This document shows positions 1 to 10,463 of a stretch of 64,000 nucleotides of DNA, one piece after another. Numbering within the stretch: position 1 is the first letter of the stretch; each line of letters begins with the position of its first letter. The DNA is from Marvania coccoides. Taxonomy: Eukaryota; Chlorophyta; Trebouxiophyceae; Chlorellales; Chlorellaceae. The position numbers and the translations under genes were made by a program. The stretch lies in assembly GCA_963854735.1 (NCBI GenBank), contig OY978100.1, forward strand, positions 1,984,001 through 2,048,000, read 5' to 3'. The notes beneath the pieces are model-generated. The model was not told the origin of the DNA. It was given only the letters and a program-made list of their open reading frames with translations, and did not search any database.

Positions 1-240
1 ATTAGTATGGTTGCCTCAAAAGCAGAGGGAGCATGCTGGTGCGCAATCACAACCCCAAGTGACTTTATTTTTTAAAATGAATCGTGATGTTTAAATTATA
101 TTGAGATTGCGCTGGGGTATGTGGCCAATGTGGGGAGATCTACTGAGTTTTAGTTCAAAATTTCATTTAAATACAATTTTGATTCGGCCACTTGCTGCCT
201 TGTCTTTCTTTTGATGCCTCAGGCCTGTTTTTTGGTGGCC
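1..240. other. Spacer at window start
   Basis: AT-rich sequence with no supported exon on either strand; it may belong to a gene or repeat that starts outside the window. Confidence 0.4.
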
Positions 241-870
241 TGTAGGCTAGAGAGTCCGGCTAGCTGAATATCGCGTGCGTCCATCGCCCCGCCCTAAATA
301 CTGATCTAGGCATCGCGTCCACGCGGTGTTAGGTGCTTAGAACTGAATTAAAGGCCTTGACATTTTTTCACCGCCATTTCATCCCCCAATAGTTCTTGCA
401 TGGCATGAACCAGGCCGGAGAAGGGCTTCGTATGTACTTATCATCTGTCAATAAACGCCATTGCCTCCATCGAGCTTTACGCAACGAGCGGAAAATCGTT
501 GCATGAAAGAAACCCAAAAATCGCACGCCTCGCTCTGAAAGATTCATTATGATAATCAAACCGTCAACTGAGGGTGATGGGAGATAAAAATCCACAGATA
601 CTGCCATCATGAAAGGGCAGAGAAAATGATAGGGTGTGTACACAGCAGATGTTGTATTCTATTCTGCCGATGCATGAGCTTGTTTTTAGAGAAATCACTC
701 CACGAGGGGGCTTTGCTGTCGCAGAAGCCGGTCGCAGTCTAAGAGGCAAGGGCATTGAGCATCATCATCGATGGCGGCGTGAACCAGAGCTAGAGAGAGA
801 GCGGAGCGGGGCCTTCCTCCACAGCAGCGTGAATCCGATTCAGCTGATTGAACAGAGCGAAGCCCAGCTA
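241..870. repeat. Diverged segmental duplicate (copy A) of the petC 3' flank
   Basis: This stretch aligns by eye, collinear and in the same orientation, with roughly 5081-6040. Shared blocks include the CGTGCGTC-ATTGCCCCGCC region near 275 (5110 in the other copy), the 'CATGGCATGAACCAGGC' block near 400 (5413), the 'CATTGCCTCCAT' block near 460 (5471), 'GTCAACTGAGG' near 562 (5580), and the petC C-terminal codons near 695-835 (5904-6030). Copy B is longer by insertions, one of which is the 65-bp element at 5206-5270. Identity is clear but patchy, so the event is old. Copy A carries only the end of petC, so copy B at the intact gene is taken as the source. Confidence 0.8.
695..835 (-). pseudogene. 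petC C-terminal fragment (Rieske pseudogene)
   Basis: On the minus strand this encodes a short stretch, [14 protein letters not shown], that matches the C-terminal part of the intact Rieske protein at 5904-6705. After DDD the frame is lost and the conserved WTETDF...APWW ending is only seen as frame-shifted remnants. The [2Fe-2S] cluster motifs, the membrane anchor and the first exon are absent, so it cannot make a functional Rieske protein. It lies at the proper end of the larger duplicated block, with the stop-codon side toward lower coordinates, as in the parent. Confidence 0.8.
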
Positions 871-996
871 TAGCTGCAGCTGGCATTTATCACTTGTGTG
901 AGTTTTAGGCACTTTTTGTTGTTAACGTATTCAAACTAGTTAAAAAAAAATGGTCAGCTTTTGCTGCGGTGGCCAAACCATTATATAAATCAAAAT

Positions 997-1058
997 CGAT
1001 CTGCCCCTGGGGGAGTGCCCTTGGGAGACCGTGCGGCGGCGGGATGGGTCTGGGAATT
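997..1058. repeat. Short dispersed element, inverted relative to 5206-5270
   Basis: The sequence from CGATCTGCCC through GGGAGTGCCCTTGGGAGACC to GGTCTGGGAAT is repeated in reverse complement at 5206-5270. It sits outside the collinear petC-flank duplication in this copy but inside it in the other, so it moved or was inserted independently. No ORF, terminal repeats or clear target-site duplication could be recognised. Confidence 0.65.
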
Positions 1059-1157
1059 TCCAAATCAAAAGCACTGGGCATTTAACGCGGGCAAATTTCA
1101 ATTTATTATAAACAAATCCCGCTTCGACAACTACGTATATTATTTCCCAATACAAAA

Positions 1158-2552
1158 TTATTTGCTGTCACACCAAAATCCCACGCCAAGAAGCAAGCTT
1201 CCAATAATTATCGCAATAGCCATTCCCAATGATGAATGTGCAGTTGATTGGGCTGGGGCATCAGTACCCGACGTATTCAATGGCTCAGGGGACGACGCTG
1301 GGGATTGTGAAACTTCCGCTGCTTCAGTAATTGGTGCACTCGCTGGCACGGCGGGTGACGCAGGGGCCTCTGCAGGTGCTAATGAAGGAGATGGCGTGTC
1401 CAGCTCAATTAGGGGCGATGAGGGTCCAGGAGCAGGCGCTGGGGACTGCGAAATTGGCACAGTCAAGGGTTTATCTGCCCATTCCCATTTGAATAAAGGC
1501 TCCACGATTGCCACCAACTTTGCGTCATAGCTAATTTCAACGTCATAATCCTCTATCACTGCACCGTTTGAATCGACAAGGTCTTCAAAGACAAGCTGCC
1601 ACCATCCCTTAACGTAGACTTCACGCGACTCGTTGCCACACTTCCCCAGGAAAGAGAATCGCATTCGCCAAGAACCTTGCTGCATGCGAGACGTATGGCA
1701 AGTTGTTTTTAGAACCAATTCCGGGGGAGATGAACACGACGTGAACGCATTAGCAGCCACAGATTTGGCTGCATCAAGCATTGCACAAAATGGTGGAATA
1801 CGGTAGCCAAAGCCCTCATCAAAAAAAACGTTTTCGTCGGGGTTTGTTAGATCCCCACAATCGATGCAAACACCGTCTTTCACAAGCCCTGTAAACGATC
1901 GGACGTACCCATCGGACCATTGTCCAGGGGGGCGCTCGCATTTATCGATCGCCGTAAAGGTCGTGTTCTTCTTTGCGGTTTTGGCGACTTCAGACAACGG
2001 AGACGGGGGGCACTCTAGAATTGGGAAAGAACACCAGTCTGGATTACGATGGCAAGCTGCACACCCAGGGGGACAAGCTTTGCAGTCCTCCGAACACATG
2101 AAACCGTCAATGGAACAACTGATGTTGTTTGTACCGCCAAAGCCAGGAGCACACTGATAACATTGTGAATAGTTATAATCACAATCAGCGCACGTTGCGG
2201 CTTTGCAGGGCAAACACTCGGGGTTATTGCCTACTACATCTGCGTTTGAGTCTTCTGGGTTTTTCAAGCCCACCCCGAGTTCACACTGCAAGGCGGTGAC
2301 AGGAGAAAGCGAGTGGTTGGCTTAGTAGGTGGAGGGCTGAGGAGTTTAATAATAATTACGTTTTGGTAACACCGCATTTGGGTATTGCCTTCACATGGAA
2401 CATGACTCTTGTGGCCGTGAATTTGTCGTCGCCGGAGCAACCAGTTGGAAATTATTAACCGCATGCAGACTCACCACGTTGGACGGCAGGCCGTGGGCCG
2501 CTGCCAACAGCACGGCCACAGAAGCGATAAACAAATGATATAATCGCGTCAT
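1158..2552 (-). CDS. Secreted Cys-rich protein with Pro/Ser/Ala stalk and C-terminal membrane segment
   Basis: Two exons (2552-2475, 2285-1158) joined in phase 0 across a GT-AG intron give about 401 aa. Exon 1 encodes a signal peptide (residues 1-20, hydrophobic IASVAVLLAAA). Residues about 27-110 are dense in cysteine, in short CxxC and CxxCxxxxxxC spacings like growth-factor-receptor or furin-like Cys repeats (CLPCKAATCADCDYNYSQC). A second, sparser Cys region follows to about residue 270. Residues about 300-370 are a Pro/Ala/Ser-rich stalk with repeated SPAPAP and SPSLAPAEAP motifs, typical of hydroxyproline-rich algal surface proteins. A single hydrophobic helix (LGMAIAIIIGSLLLGVGF) near the end is followed by CDSK, so a type I membrane or GPI-type anchor is likely. 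Its ligand or role is unknown. It is a neighbour of another secreted Cys-rich protein at 3798. Confidence 0.8.
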
Positions 2553-3797
2553 AATGGGGAGGGGATCCACACGAAATTATAACGAGAAAAGATTGGATGT
2601 CTTTACCCGGCCGAAAGTTCAACATGCGCTTTGCGTGTGCAGAGAACAGCGTGATTAAAATAATTAGCCTGATTGGCACTTACACAAAAATGGGGCCTAT
2701 AACAAAAGCGTGTTGGCAAAAAGCCCAAAATATGACAATCGGGTGCATTTCAGAACTTTTGAAATCTAGCTCGAAATCTTCGGAAGTTGCCCATGGATTA
2801 CCGCCATATTTGTGTATCGCACTAAATCAATCAGTTCTCGCCTCGGCGATAATATGCTCGAACATTGATACATATGTCAACATAAACCACGAAGCTGCAG
2901 CTCAGTGCGAGCCAAATATTTTTGAGTTCATCGCAATCAAACACGAGGTGAGTTGCAAAGATGACGATATAAAGGATGATGGCGGGCTATATTTCTTTTT
3001 CAACTGTAAAAAAATATAAATAGTGCGTTGCAATTAAAAAAAACAGCAGAAATTACCTGTCAATTTCCTGCTAAATCTTGAAATTTTTGCACCGAAAAAT
3101 TGCAACGCTGTGGCATATCCGCGCCTTATATGAATTGGGAAGAGTTCATAGAACTTGTTGCAAGCAGAAGATTGCGAGAGAGACGTTAAAATTGTCTCCT
3201 GGAGGATTTCGTGGCCGAGAAACCCAGAGAAGCCGAACAAACGCGCAACGAGCGATCCCGCGCTTTTTATTTTGACCAAAAATCATTGGTTTAGCTATTC
3301 CGGAGGCACCCAGCATCTGGAAACGAGTTTAATAATTCATTTACGACGGGCTGTATTTAAATTCAAGGGGGGTAATGGCGCAAGGAGCACGTTTTCCCGC
3401 CTTCCAACATAGAATTATAAACATAATAAATGCAAATAACCCGCGGGAGCGGCCACAGGAGCTCCCTCTGAGCCATGGGAGTGGTTTGATCTTATGACAA
3501 GCAGCGTTACATCCACCGATCGGAGCAATATCGCACGAACGGGTTGAAATAGACCGCACAGCTGGATTCATCGCCATTATATTACTCTAGGGCGCCCCCA
3601 AGCGCAACGCGCCGCCCTCTCTATGATCCAAATTTTACAATCAAAGGCGAAATGTCTTATGACATGGCGAGCGTTACAGGGCCAAGTTATGAAATGCACC
3701 CAATAGCTAATTTTCTGGTAATTGCTCACGCAACCGACGCATCATCAAAAAATTTCGTTTACATTACGCGTCGTTTACATTTACAATTTACGCAAAA
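2553..3797. other. Intergenic, no gene seen
   Basis: AT-rich spacer between two oppositely oriented secreted-protein genes. Only short, low-GC open stretches occur, with no conserved motif, repeat or RNA gene that I can recognise; it presumably holds both promoters. Confidence 0.5.
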
Positions 3798-4784
3798 ATG
3801 CATCTCCTCGAACGCTACAGGTCTCTCCGTGTCTTCACTGCGCTCGCCTGCCTGACGGCCCTCCTCGGACGCGTGAGTTCTTTTTATTTTTAATTGAAGT
3901 GTACCGCGTTCGTTTGTTTTTGTTTTATTGATCGATTTCCATTGCGTGCGTGCAGACCTCCGCGGCCTTCCTGGACCTCTGCGATACGCAGAACGACTGC
4001 GGGCCTTCAGGAAGCGAGATGAGGTGCGTGTTCCAGGGCGAGCCGAGCTGCGGCTACGACCTGGGCTGGTCCTGCACCGAGAACGACGAGTGTGGCGGGG
4101 CGCTCTTCTGCACGGAGGGCGTGTGTTCACACAACTTTCAGGTGGAGTGCGATGTTTCTCTCGACTGCTCGGGCGACCTCTACTGCATCACCGCCGGGGG
4201 GTTTTCGTCGTGCGGCTACGACCTCGGCGAGGGATGCACCAACATCGACGACTGCGGGGGCGCACCTCTGCACGGAGGGCTTGTGCTCGCACAATTTTCA
4301 GGGGGAGTGCACCAGCTCGGATGAATGCTCGGGCGACCTCATTTGCATCGATGCCGGGGGGGTTTCGTCGTGCGGCTACGGCCTCGGTGAGGGATGCACC
4401 AACATCGACGACTGTGGGGGCGCGCACCTCTGCACGGAGGGCACCTGTGCGCACAATTACGACGTCGAGTGTGCCGGGGACTTTGAATGTTCAGGGGACC
4501 TCGTGTGCGTTGACGGTCTGTGCGGCGACATGCCATCGCCATCCCCTTCGCCTTCCCCGAGCCCATCTCCCGCCCGTTCCCCTTCGCCAGCTCCGAGCCC
4601 CAAACCCGTGCCTTCGCCTTCCCCGAGCCCCGAGCCCGTGCCTTCTCCGAGCCCCACAGTCGTACCGTTCGCCAACCCCAACGGCAGCGGCGGCGGGAGT
4701 TCCAGCGCCTCCGACGTCGTGCCGGCCGCCCACATCGCCGCCCTCTGCCTCGGAATCGCGATGGCCGGATTTGCTGCCGTTTGA
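3798..4784 (+). CDS. Secreted tandem Cys-repeat protein with SP-repeat stalk, frameshifted
   Basis: Exon 1 (3798-3872) encodes a 25-residue signal-peptide-like leader (MHLLERYRSL...LTALLGR). A GT-AG intron in phase 0 leads to exon 2 at 3956. Exon 2 has three tandem copies of a unit of about 162 bp (54 aa), at roughly 4041, 4171 and 4333. Each unit contains SSCGYDLG-x-C, a DECGG/DDCGG turn, LCTEG-x-C-x-HN and EC-x(4)-D/EC-SGDL-x-C. A stalk of repeated PSPSPSP and a C-terminal hydrophobic tail (HIAALCLGIAMAGFAAV) follow, the usual layout of a GPI-anchored hydroxyproline-rich surface protein. Oddity: in the middle repeat the GGGGGCGCGCAC seen in the last repeat reads GGGGGCGCAC (near 4257-4265). 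The 2-bp loss moves the frame, so the N-terminal part (to about 4262) and the C-terminal part (from about 4263) are in different frames. A sequencing error or a real mutation are both possible. Confidence 0.75.
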
Positions 4785-4843
4785 TATATAAATAAATATA
4801 GTTGCCAACCGTCTTGAATTTTCTTATCTTATTTTGTTAAATG

Positions 4844-4917
4844 TCCATCCAATCCATCCATCCATCCATCCATCCATCCATCCATCCATCCATCCATCCA
4901 TCCATCCATCCATCCAT
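4844..4917. repeat. (CCAT)n microsatellite
   Basis: About 16 near-perfect tandem CCAT units just downstream of the SP-repeat gene, followed by a short GT run. No gene overlaps it. Confidence 0.95.
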
Positions 4918-5080
4918 GTGTGTGTGCTCGTCTTGTTTGTCTTGTTTTTATAATACTCAAATAATTATAATATATCAACATTGCTTAATGTGACGGATTG
5001 AAAGATAGAACAGTTCGAACTACTGATAATTAGCCTGCTGTCAGGCTGGCCTAATGTACACCAATAATTGTTACCAGCTC

Positions 5081-5903
5081 GGGCCTCGTGAGTAGACTAG
5101 CTGGATACCCCGTGCGTCTATTGCCCCGCCAGAAATACCGACGATGCATTCCCTTCATGCGGCGACACGTGCTAACTGCGAATTATATGCCTTGGCATTT
5201 GTAAAATTCCCAGGACCACCCCGCCGCCTTTGCACGGTCTCCCAAGGGCACTCCCCCCCTGGGCAGATCGAATACCAGAGTTTTTGGGCTGGCTTTGGAA
5301 CTTTCTGAGTTAGGGTAGAATATTCGGGTGACTAACTAACCAATAACCTTTATTGGCATTTCTTCCCACAGCCAAATTATTATTAAATTACAGCCAAATC
5401 CTTCTTGCATGCCATGGCATGAACCAGGCTAGACAAGACATCCGCACGTTCTGAAAGTTTGCGCATGAACACCATTGCCTCCATAAAGCTTTACACAACG
5501 AGCGGGAAAACATGTTAATGAAAGAAAACCGAAAACGCGTACGCTTCGCGGATGGAAGATTCATTTTCACAACAAAATTGTCAACTGAGGATGATGGGAG
5601 ATGAAAATACAAAGATACCATCATTGCAAAAGGACAGAGAAAACATTATGCCATGTGCACAGCATACGAATTTAAATTGTGCCGATGAATGAAACTTGTT
5701 ATTGAAATGAGATCAGAAAGTCTCTATTTAGAAAAACAGCGTTTTAAAAAGAGACGGCAGGCTCGTATTCGATGGGGCATTGGGTACAAAAAAAAATTGG
5801 TGGGGGAGAGAAAAATAATAATGTCGGAAGCTTAAAAATTGCTAACATGCATGCAAAGCAGCGCAGCACCGCTCTGGCTCATTTAATATGGGTATTTGTG
5901 GGT
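5081..5903. repeat. petC downstream flank, copy B of the duplicated block
   Basis: This is the 3' flank of the intact petC gene and is homologous to 241-694 (the homology continues into petC to about 6040). Relative to copy A it contains extra material at 5206-5270 (the inverted short element) and around 5640-5880. No coding exon is supported here; the open frames on the minus strand are conserved between copies only because the DNA is duplicated. Confidence 0.75.
5206..5270. repeat. Second copy of short element, inverted relative to 997-1058
   Basis: The reverse complement of this stretch reads through the same GATCTGCCC, GGGAGTGCCCTTGGGAGACC and GGTCCTGGGAAT blocks as 997-1058, with a few indels. 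It interrupts the petC-flank duplication in this copy only. Confidence 0.65.
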
Positions 5904-6705
5904 TTACTTCCACCAGGGGGCTTCGCCGTCACGGAAGTCGGTCTCAGTCCAAGGGGAGAGGCTGACGGCGTCATCATCATCGATGGCGGCGTGAACCAGA
6001 GCCAGGGAGAGCGGGGCGGGGCCTCGGACTTTCTTGCCAGCGGCGTCGTACTGGCTGCCATGGCAGGGGCACATGAACTTGTTCTCGGCTGCGTTCCAGG
6101 GAACAACGCAGCCGAGGTGGGTGCAGATGCTGTTGAGGCCGTAGGACTCCAGGCTGCCATCGCCAGTTACGATGAGGTAGGTAGCTTCGCCCTGAAAAAT
6201 CAAATTGAAAATGAAGTTGGAACGTGGGAGGGAGCGACATTCTTTGCTGGGTTTTTTTTCCGGCTTATGAAAATGAGGAAAAAAATAGTTGAAAAGTAAA
6301 ACCAGTAAGCAAAATTAGGAAAATACCCCACTAGCATGCAACTCTATGTACCTGCAGGCCCTGTACCAGGCTACGGTCGTTGTCCTTGTGCGTTTTCAGC
6401 CAGTCGCTGGCCCGTACAGTTGCCCCTTGAGCGTCCTTGGCCAGTTCGGCCCCCCCCGCTCCTCCAGACTTTTTGGGGGCGAAGAAAACGGCGTAGGGAC
6501 CGAGCATGGAGGCAGCAGGGAGGGAAATGGCGCCAACAAGAAGAAGGTTCATGGTCTTGCGCTTCTCCGGGGAAATGGAGTCGTCGGAGTAGGCCAACGT
6601 TGCACGGGGAAGCACACAGGTGGGGCGAGAAGCCTTGTGAGCGAAATTTCCGGAACGCGTTTGTTTTAAAATGTGATTCATTGTCGCTGAACAATTCAGC
6701 ATCAT
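5904..6705 (-). CDS. petC: Cytochrome b6f Rieske iron-sulfur subunit, chloroplast precursor
   Basis: Two exons (6705-6352, 6191-5904) joined in phase 0 across a GT-AG intron give 213 aa. The protein carries electrons from plastoquinol to cytochrome f in the thylakoid b6f complex. Residues 1-45 look like a single transit peptide (basic, hydroxylated, no signal peptide), followed by one membrane anchor ([18 protein letters not shown]) and a Gly-rich hinge (SGGAGGAE). The [2Fe-2S] ligand boxes CTHLGC and CPCHGS are both intact, as are [10 protein letters not shown] and the terminal [14 protein letters not shown]. Length matches the family. The start is the first in-frame ATG; a second ATG is one codon later and another at MNHIL. 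The simple leader argues for a primary (green-type) plastid. A decayed 3' copy lies at 695-835. Confidence 0.97.
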
Positions 6706-7265
6706 TTGCGGCAAGCGTACACGGAGCCTTGCGAAAACAATTATTTATTTTTATATATATATATAATTAAATAAACTAAAAATGAGGAGCATGCGCAACA
6801 TGAGGAAATATGTGAAGGCGACGTGACTCCATGGTTTCTTCTTTGCATGGAGCGACTTATCGCGTGGTGGCATGGGAACGCAGGCATGGAGTTTTTTAGC
6901 ATCTCAAAATGCCAACAATATGCTGCAGCCATCTATACAGAGTAATTCTGCGTTGATTATGCGGCCTGTTTGGTCAAATCAGATGTTTGTTGTTTTGGTT
7001 CCGCGACCACCATCCTTGCAAGTTCTCAAATTTATGAATATACATGTTATTATTTTTGAATATTGAAGAAGAGGAGTAAAATTTGCGTTTGCCTGTCTGG
7101 ACGAGACCTTTCAAATTAAAGACTCTTCAAGTTCGCTCATTTACCGAAATTTTAAAAAGAGTTTTTATATTTTGAACATTGCAAACTTTGTGCACTTCTC
7201 TTCAGCGCTGCAATAACGAGTTTCGTCGCGAATTTTATTTTTAAATATTTTGTAATCGAAACAAA
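6706..7265. other. Divergent promoter region petC / SPOUT methyltransferase
   Basis: AT-rich 560-bp spacer between two genes that start away from each other; it includes a TATATATATATA run near 6752-6763. No exon, RNA gene or repeat is supported. Confidence 0.45.
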
Positions 7266-8231
7266 ATGCAACCCAGCGTCGCTACTCTTCTACCTGGAGT
7301 CGCGCCTGGCCTTCGAAACGCGAAAATTGTGCTGGTATCGCCAAAGGAGCCCGGCAACATTGGCAGCGTCCTCCGAGCAGCCGCTAATTTCGATGCTGGG
7401 GGCGTTGTGGTAGTCTCTCCGCGCTGCGACCCTTTTGGAGCAGACGTGCACCGGCTGTCCGTAGATTCCCCCCTCCTCCGCACGATGACGGTGCTCCCTG
7501 ACCTTCGAACAGCTCTACAGAACAGCACCACGAGCATAGGGTTCACCAGACGAGCGGGAAAAAGTCGCACTGTCCACCCTTCATTTCACGCCCTTTCTTC
7601 CGCGTTTCCCTCGCTCGGGACTTCTAGCGAGCTGTCACTGGTGTTCGGCCGGGAAGAAAGCGGGCTAGATGATGGCGAGGTGGCGCTGTGTGGGCATGCC
7701 TGCGCCATCCCTACTTCTCCTGCATTCCCCAGCCTGAACCTCAGTCATGCGGTGGCTGTGGTGCTATCCAGCATGTATGAAGCGACAGTAATGCAACGGA
7801 GGGGCGACGCTGGCAATAGCGACGGAGAATCAATTCTCACAGTTGGCGGTAAGTGAACACATGCTTCACTCATTTTAGTGGGCTTGTGTACGTATTGAAA
7901 AAGGCCAGGATGGGTCAGAAGTTATCTCAAAGCTTCCAGAGGGGGTCATGAGCTTTTAAAGTACCCTCAACTCTGATTATGCTCTGCAGGGAGAACAAAG
8001 GTTGCCAGTCACGCGGAGATTGAGGCGCTGCTGCGCCGTGCGGTGGCGCTCCTGGACGGCGCAGGGATCGACACCCGCGAAACCTCTGGCGGTGGGCACA
8101 ACAGCAATCACGCTAGGAGAAAGTGGCCGGTAGGCCACTTGCGTGCTGTGCTGAGTCGCAGCCAAGCCACCACATCAGAAGTGCGGGCAATGCACGGCCT
8201 GCTCAGGGACATCGAGGGGCAGCTGGAGTGA
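7266..8231 (+). CDS. SPOUT (TrmH/TrmJ-type) RNA 2'-O-methyltransferase
   Basis: Two exons (7266-7848, 7990-8231) joined in phase 1 by a GT-AG intron give 274 aa. Family role: transfer of a methyl group from S-adenosylmethionine to a ribose 2'-OH in tRNA or rRNA. All three SPOUT motifs are visible: motif 1 PGNIGSVLRAAANF (about residues 27-40), motif 2 LSLVFGREESGL (about 122-133), and motif 3 PSLNLSHAVAVVL (about 155-167), which form the trefoil-knot cofactor site. A C-terminal helical extension (RTKVASHAEIEALLRRAV) resembles the TrmJ tail. The leader MQPSVATLLPGVAPG is short, so cytosolic or organellar location is open. The substrate RNA cannot be told from sequence; TrmJ-like tRNA position 32 methylation is one option. 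Confidence 0.9.
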
Positions 8232-8552
8232 GGGAAGGACCTTCCCCTATTCATTCAAAAATTACGGGTCCGTTGAATTGGCCTCTAAAATGCCTGGGGA
8301 AGGTGCATTTGTTTTTGGAAACAGGCGCCTGAGCCCACAGCTGGCTAAACGAACGCGTCCAACAGAAAATTGGGTAATAAACGAGTTTTTATTCTTTAAT
8401 AAATAGAAACAGCTCGGCATCGAAGTGGAGAGCGTCTGGCGTTGCTGCTCTTCAAGCCAATAATTAACATTTTCCGATACAGGATTTCTGCGGTGAGGCA
8501 GATCGTGGCCGTGGCCATCGCTGTGTGTGCGCTTGGAGTTTTCACGAGCACC

Positions 8553-10182
8553 ATGAAGCTGCCAAACCCGTTTGCCTCGCTCATCCCGGGAGGCCAGTCT
8601 GATGCTGGCGTGGATCAACATTTGCTAGCCAAGGGAATCAACGCGTTCGGCAGTGCTTTGGCTGAAAAAATCGAGGAAAAAGTGAGGATTTGTATAGGCA
8701 AGGGTTCGCGTTGTTTGTTCAGTTTTCAGTTCATAATTTACAACACCACTTTTTTTTCCCTCTTGCAGTCACCGACTGGCGATGCCATGTTTCTGAGCCC
8801 TTGGGGCATCGCGCACGCCCTCGCAATGGTGCTGGAGGGCGCAGAGCCTGGCAGCGCCTCCCACACGCAGCTGCTGTCCACCGTGTTTGCGCTGCAAGAC
8901 GCCAACGGCTTTGCTTCCAGCCTGAAATCTCTCGCTGGCACGGTCACCGCAGCCAACAACGACAACGACCTCACGGTTTCCGACGCAAACTCCGCGTGGG
9001 TGAAGCCCTCGCTGCACCTGCTGGACAGTTACGTGAAGGCGCTGGAAGAAAATTTTGCGGCGCAGGCTCGGCCGCTCTCTGGGGCTGCCGAAGTGAACTC
9101 GTGGGTTGAAAAAGCCACCCACGGCAAGATTAAAACCATAATAGATGAAGGCACGGCCCAGCAAGCCGCCCTGGTGCTGGTGAACGCCATTTATTTCAAG
9201 GGAATGTGGGAGGAGGCATTTGAAAAGTAAGAAAAATGGTGTCATGCTGGTGTTAATCCTAACGTTTTTGCATTCTTATAGAAATTATATTTTTTCTTAA
9301 GTTTTATCATTGCATATATTCATGTCTTTCCTCGTTAATTGTATTAAATTTACTTTCTTTGCAGGACCGCCACCTCTCCCCTCCCTTTCCACCTCATGGA
9401 CGGCTCAACCGAGGTCCAGGCCTCCATGATGTACGTCGCCAGCAAGAAAGGGGCCGCGGTCAAGGGCGCCAAGCTGCAAGCCACCCTTCCCGACGGCAAA
9501 CCCATCGACTGCGTCGCTGCAAAGCTGGCGTACCGCGGTGGCGCTTTCTCTGCAGTCATAGCCATGCCGGCGGCCAAACTCGCTGAGAATGGCAGCGGCG
9601 CAGGGGATTCCCTATTGCTGGAGGGCGGCGTGGAGTATCGTCAGGCGTTAAGTGCTTGCCGTTCGGCGGTGACGACCTCCCTACGTGGAGGCAACGCGTT
9701 GCAGTGGATTGCGCCTGGGGAGCACCGCGACGTGGAGGCCGTCAAAGTGTACCTCCCGCGCTTCGAAATCGAGTACAAGGCCAGCCTGGCTGATGCCCTC
9801 AAGGCTGCCGGCGCGGGGAGAATGTTTGTTCCTGGAGATCTCACAAAGATCGCCAAAGAGTCGGACCTGGTGGTGTCCGACGTCATCCACAAGGTGTTTG
9901 TGAAAGTGGACGAGGAGGGAACCGAGGCTGGTGAGAAATTGTATTACTTTTGCAAATAAATAAATACATTCCGTTTCTTCTTCTTCTTATTATTTTTTTT
10001 CGGTTTTTTTTCCTCTTGCAGCGGCTGTCACTGCGGTGGTGATGATGCGGGCGGCGTTCAGACCTTCCCCAGAGATGCTGATGGTGTTTGATCGGCCGTT
10101 TGTGTTCTCAGTGGTGCACGAGGCCACAGGGCTGGCGCTCTTCACCGGAGAGGTCTACAAGCCTGAGGCATGGAAGAATTAA
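8553..10182 (+). CDS. Serpin, probably inhibitory
   Basis: Four exons (8553-8681, 8769-9226, 9365-9930, 10022-10182), all GT-AG and phase-matched, give 437 aa. Serpins trap proteases by insertion of the reactive-centre loop into a beta-sheet. Seen here: the ALVLVNAIYFKGMWEEAF block, the serpin core, VIHKVFVKVDEEGTEA and the C-terminal signature-like FDRPFVFSVV. The hinge EEGTEAAAVTAV (about residues 380-391) has small residues at the positions needed for loop insertion, so inhibition rather than a pure storage role is inferred. By the standard 17-residue count from the hinge Glu, the scissile bond falls near the RAAF of VVMMRAAFRP; the target protease is unknown. The last intron splits the hinge. 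The first in-frame ATG was used; a hydrophobic stretch upstream in the same frame has no ATG. Confidence 0.95.
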
Positions 10183-10463
10183 GTAGAAGAAGACATTTAA
10201 TAATGCAGCCAACGATAATAATCCAGCATTTTGTCGTAGCGTGGGTTGGAAAGCACTGCATGACCTTTTTTTTCCAACAATTAATTTTGACTGGATATTT
10301 ACACCTCTTGAAAATAGTTGGGGTAAAGGCTATTATTAGGGAATGCACGTACATTAGATTTTTATACACAAAACAATGTTTGTAAAACAATTCCTGGGCA
10401 AGCAGGAAAAAAAATGAACAAGACTGCAAAAATCAATTTGTTGTAAGCCAAAAAAAAAATGCA

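Noticed and set aside
370..643. Minus-strand frame conserved between 368-643 and 5388-5624
   Set aside because: Similarity comes from the duplicated petC flank DNA; the two translations differ by frame-breaking changes, so no shared protein is preserved.
8442..8552. Upstream serpin extension with a hydrophobic segment
   Set aside because: No ATG in that frame; it would need a TTG start or an unseen upstream exon.
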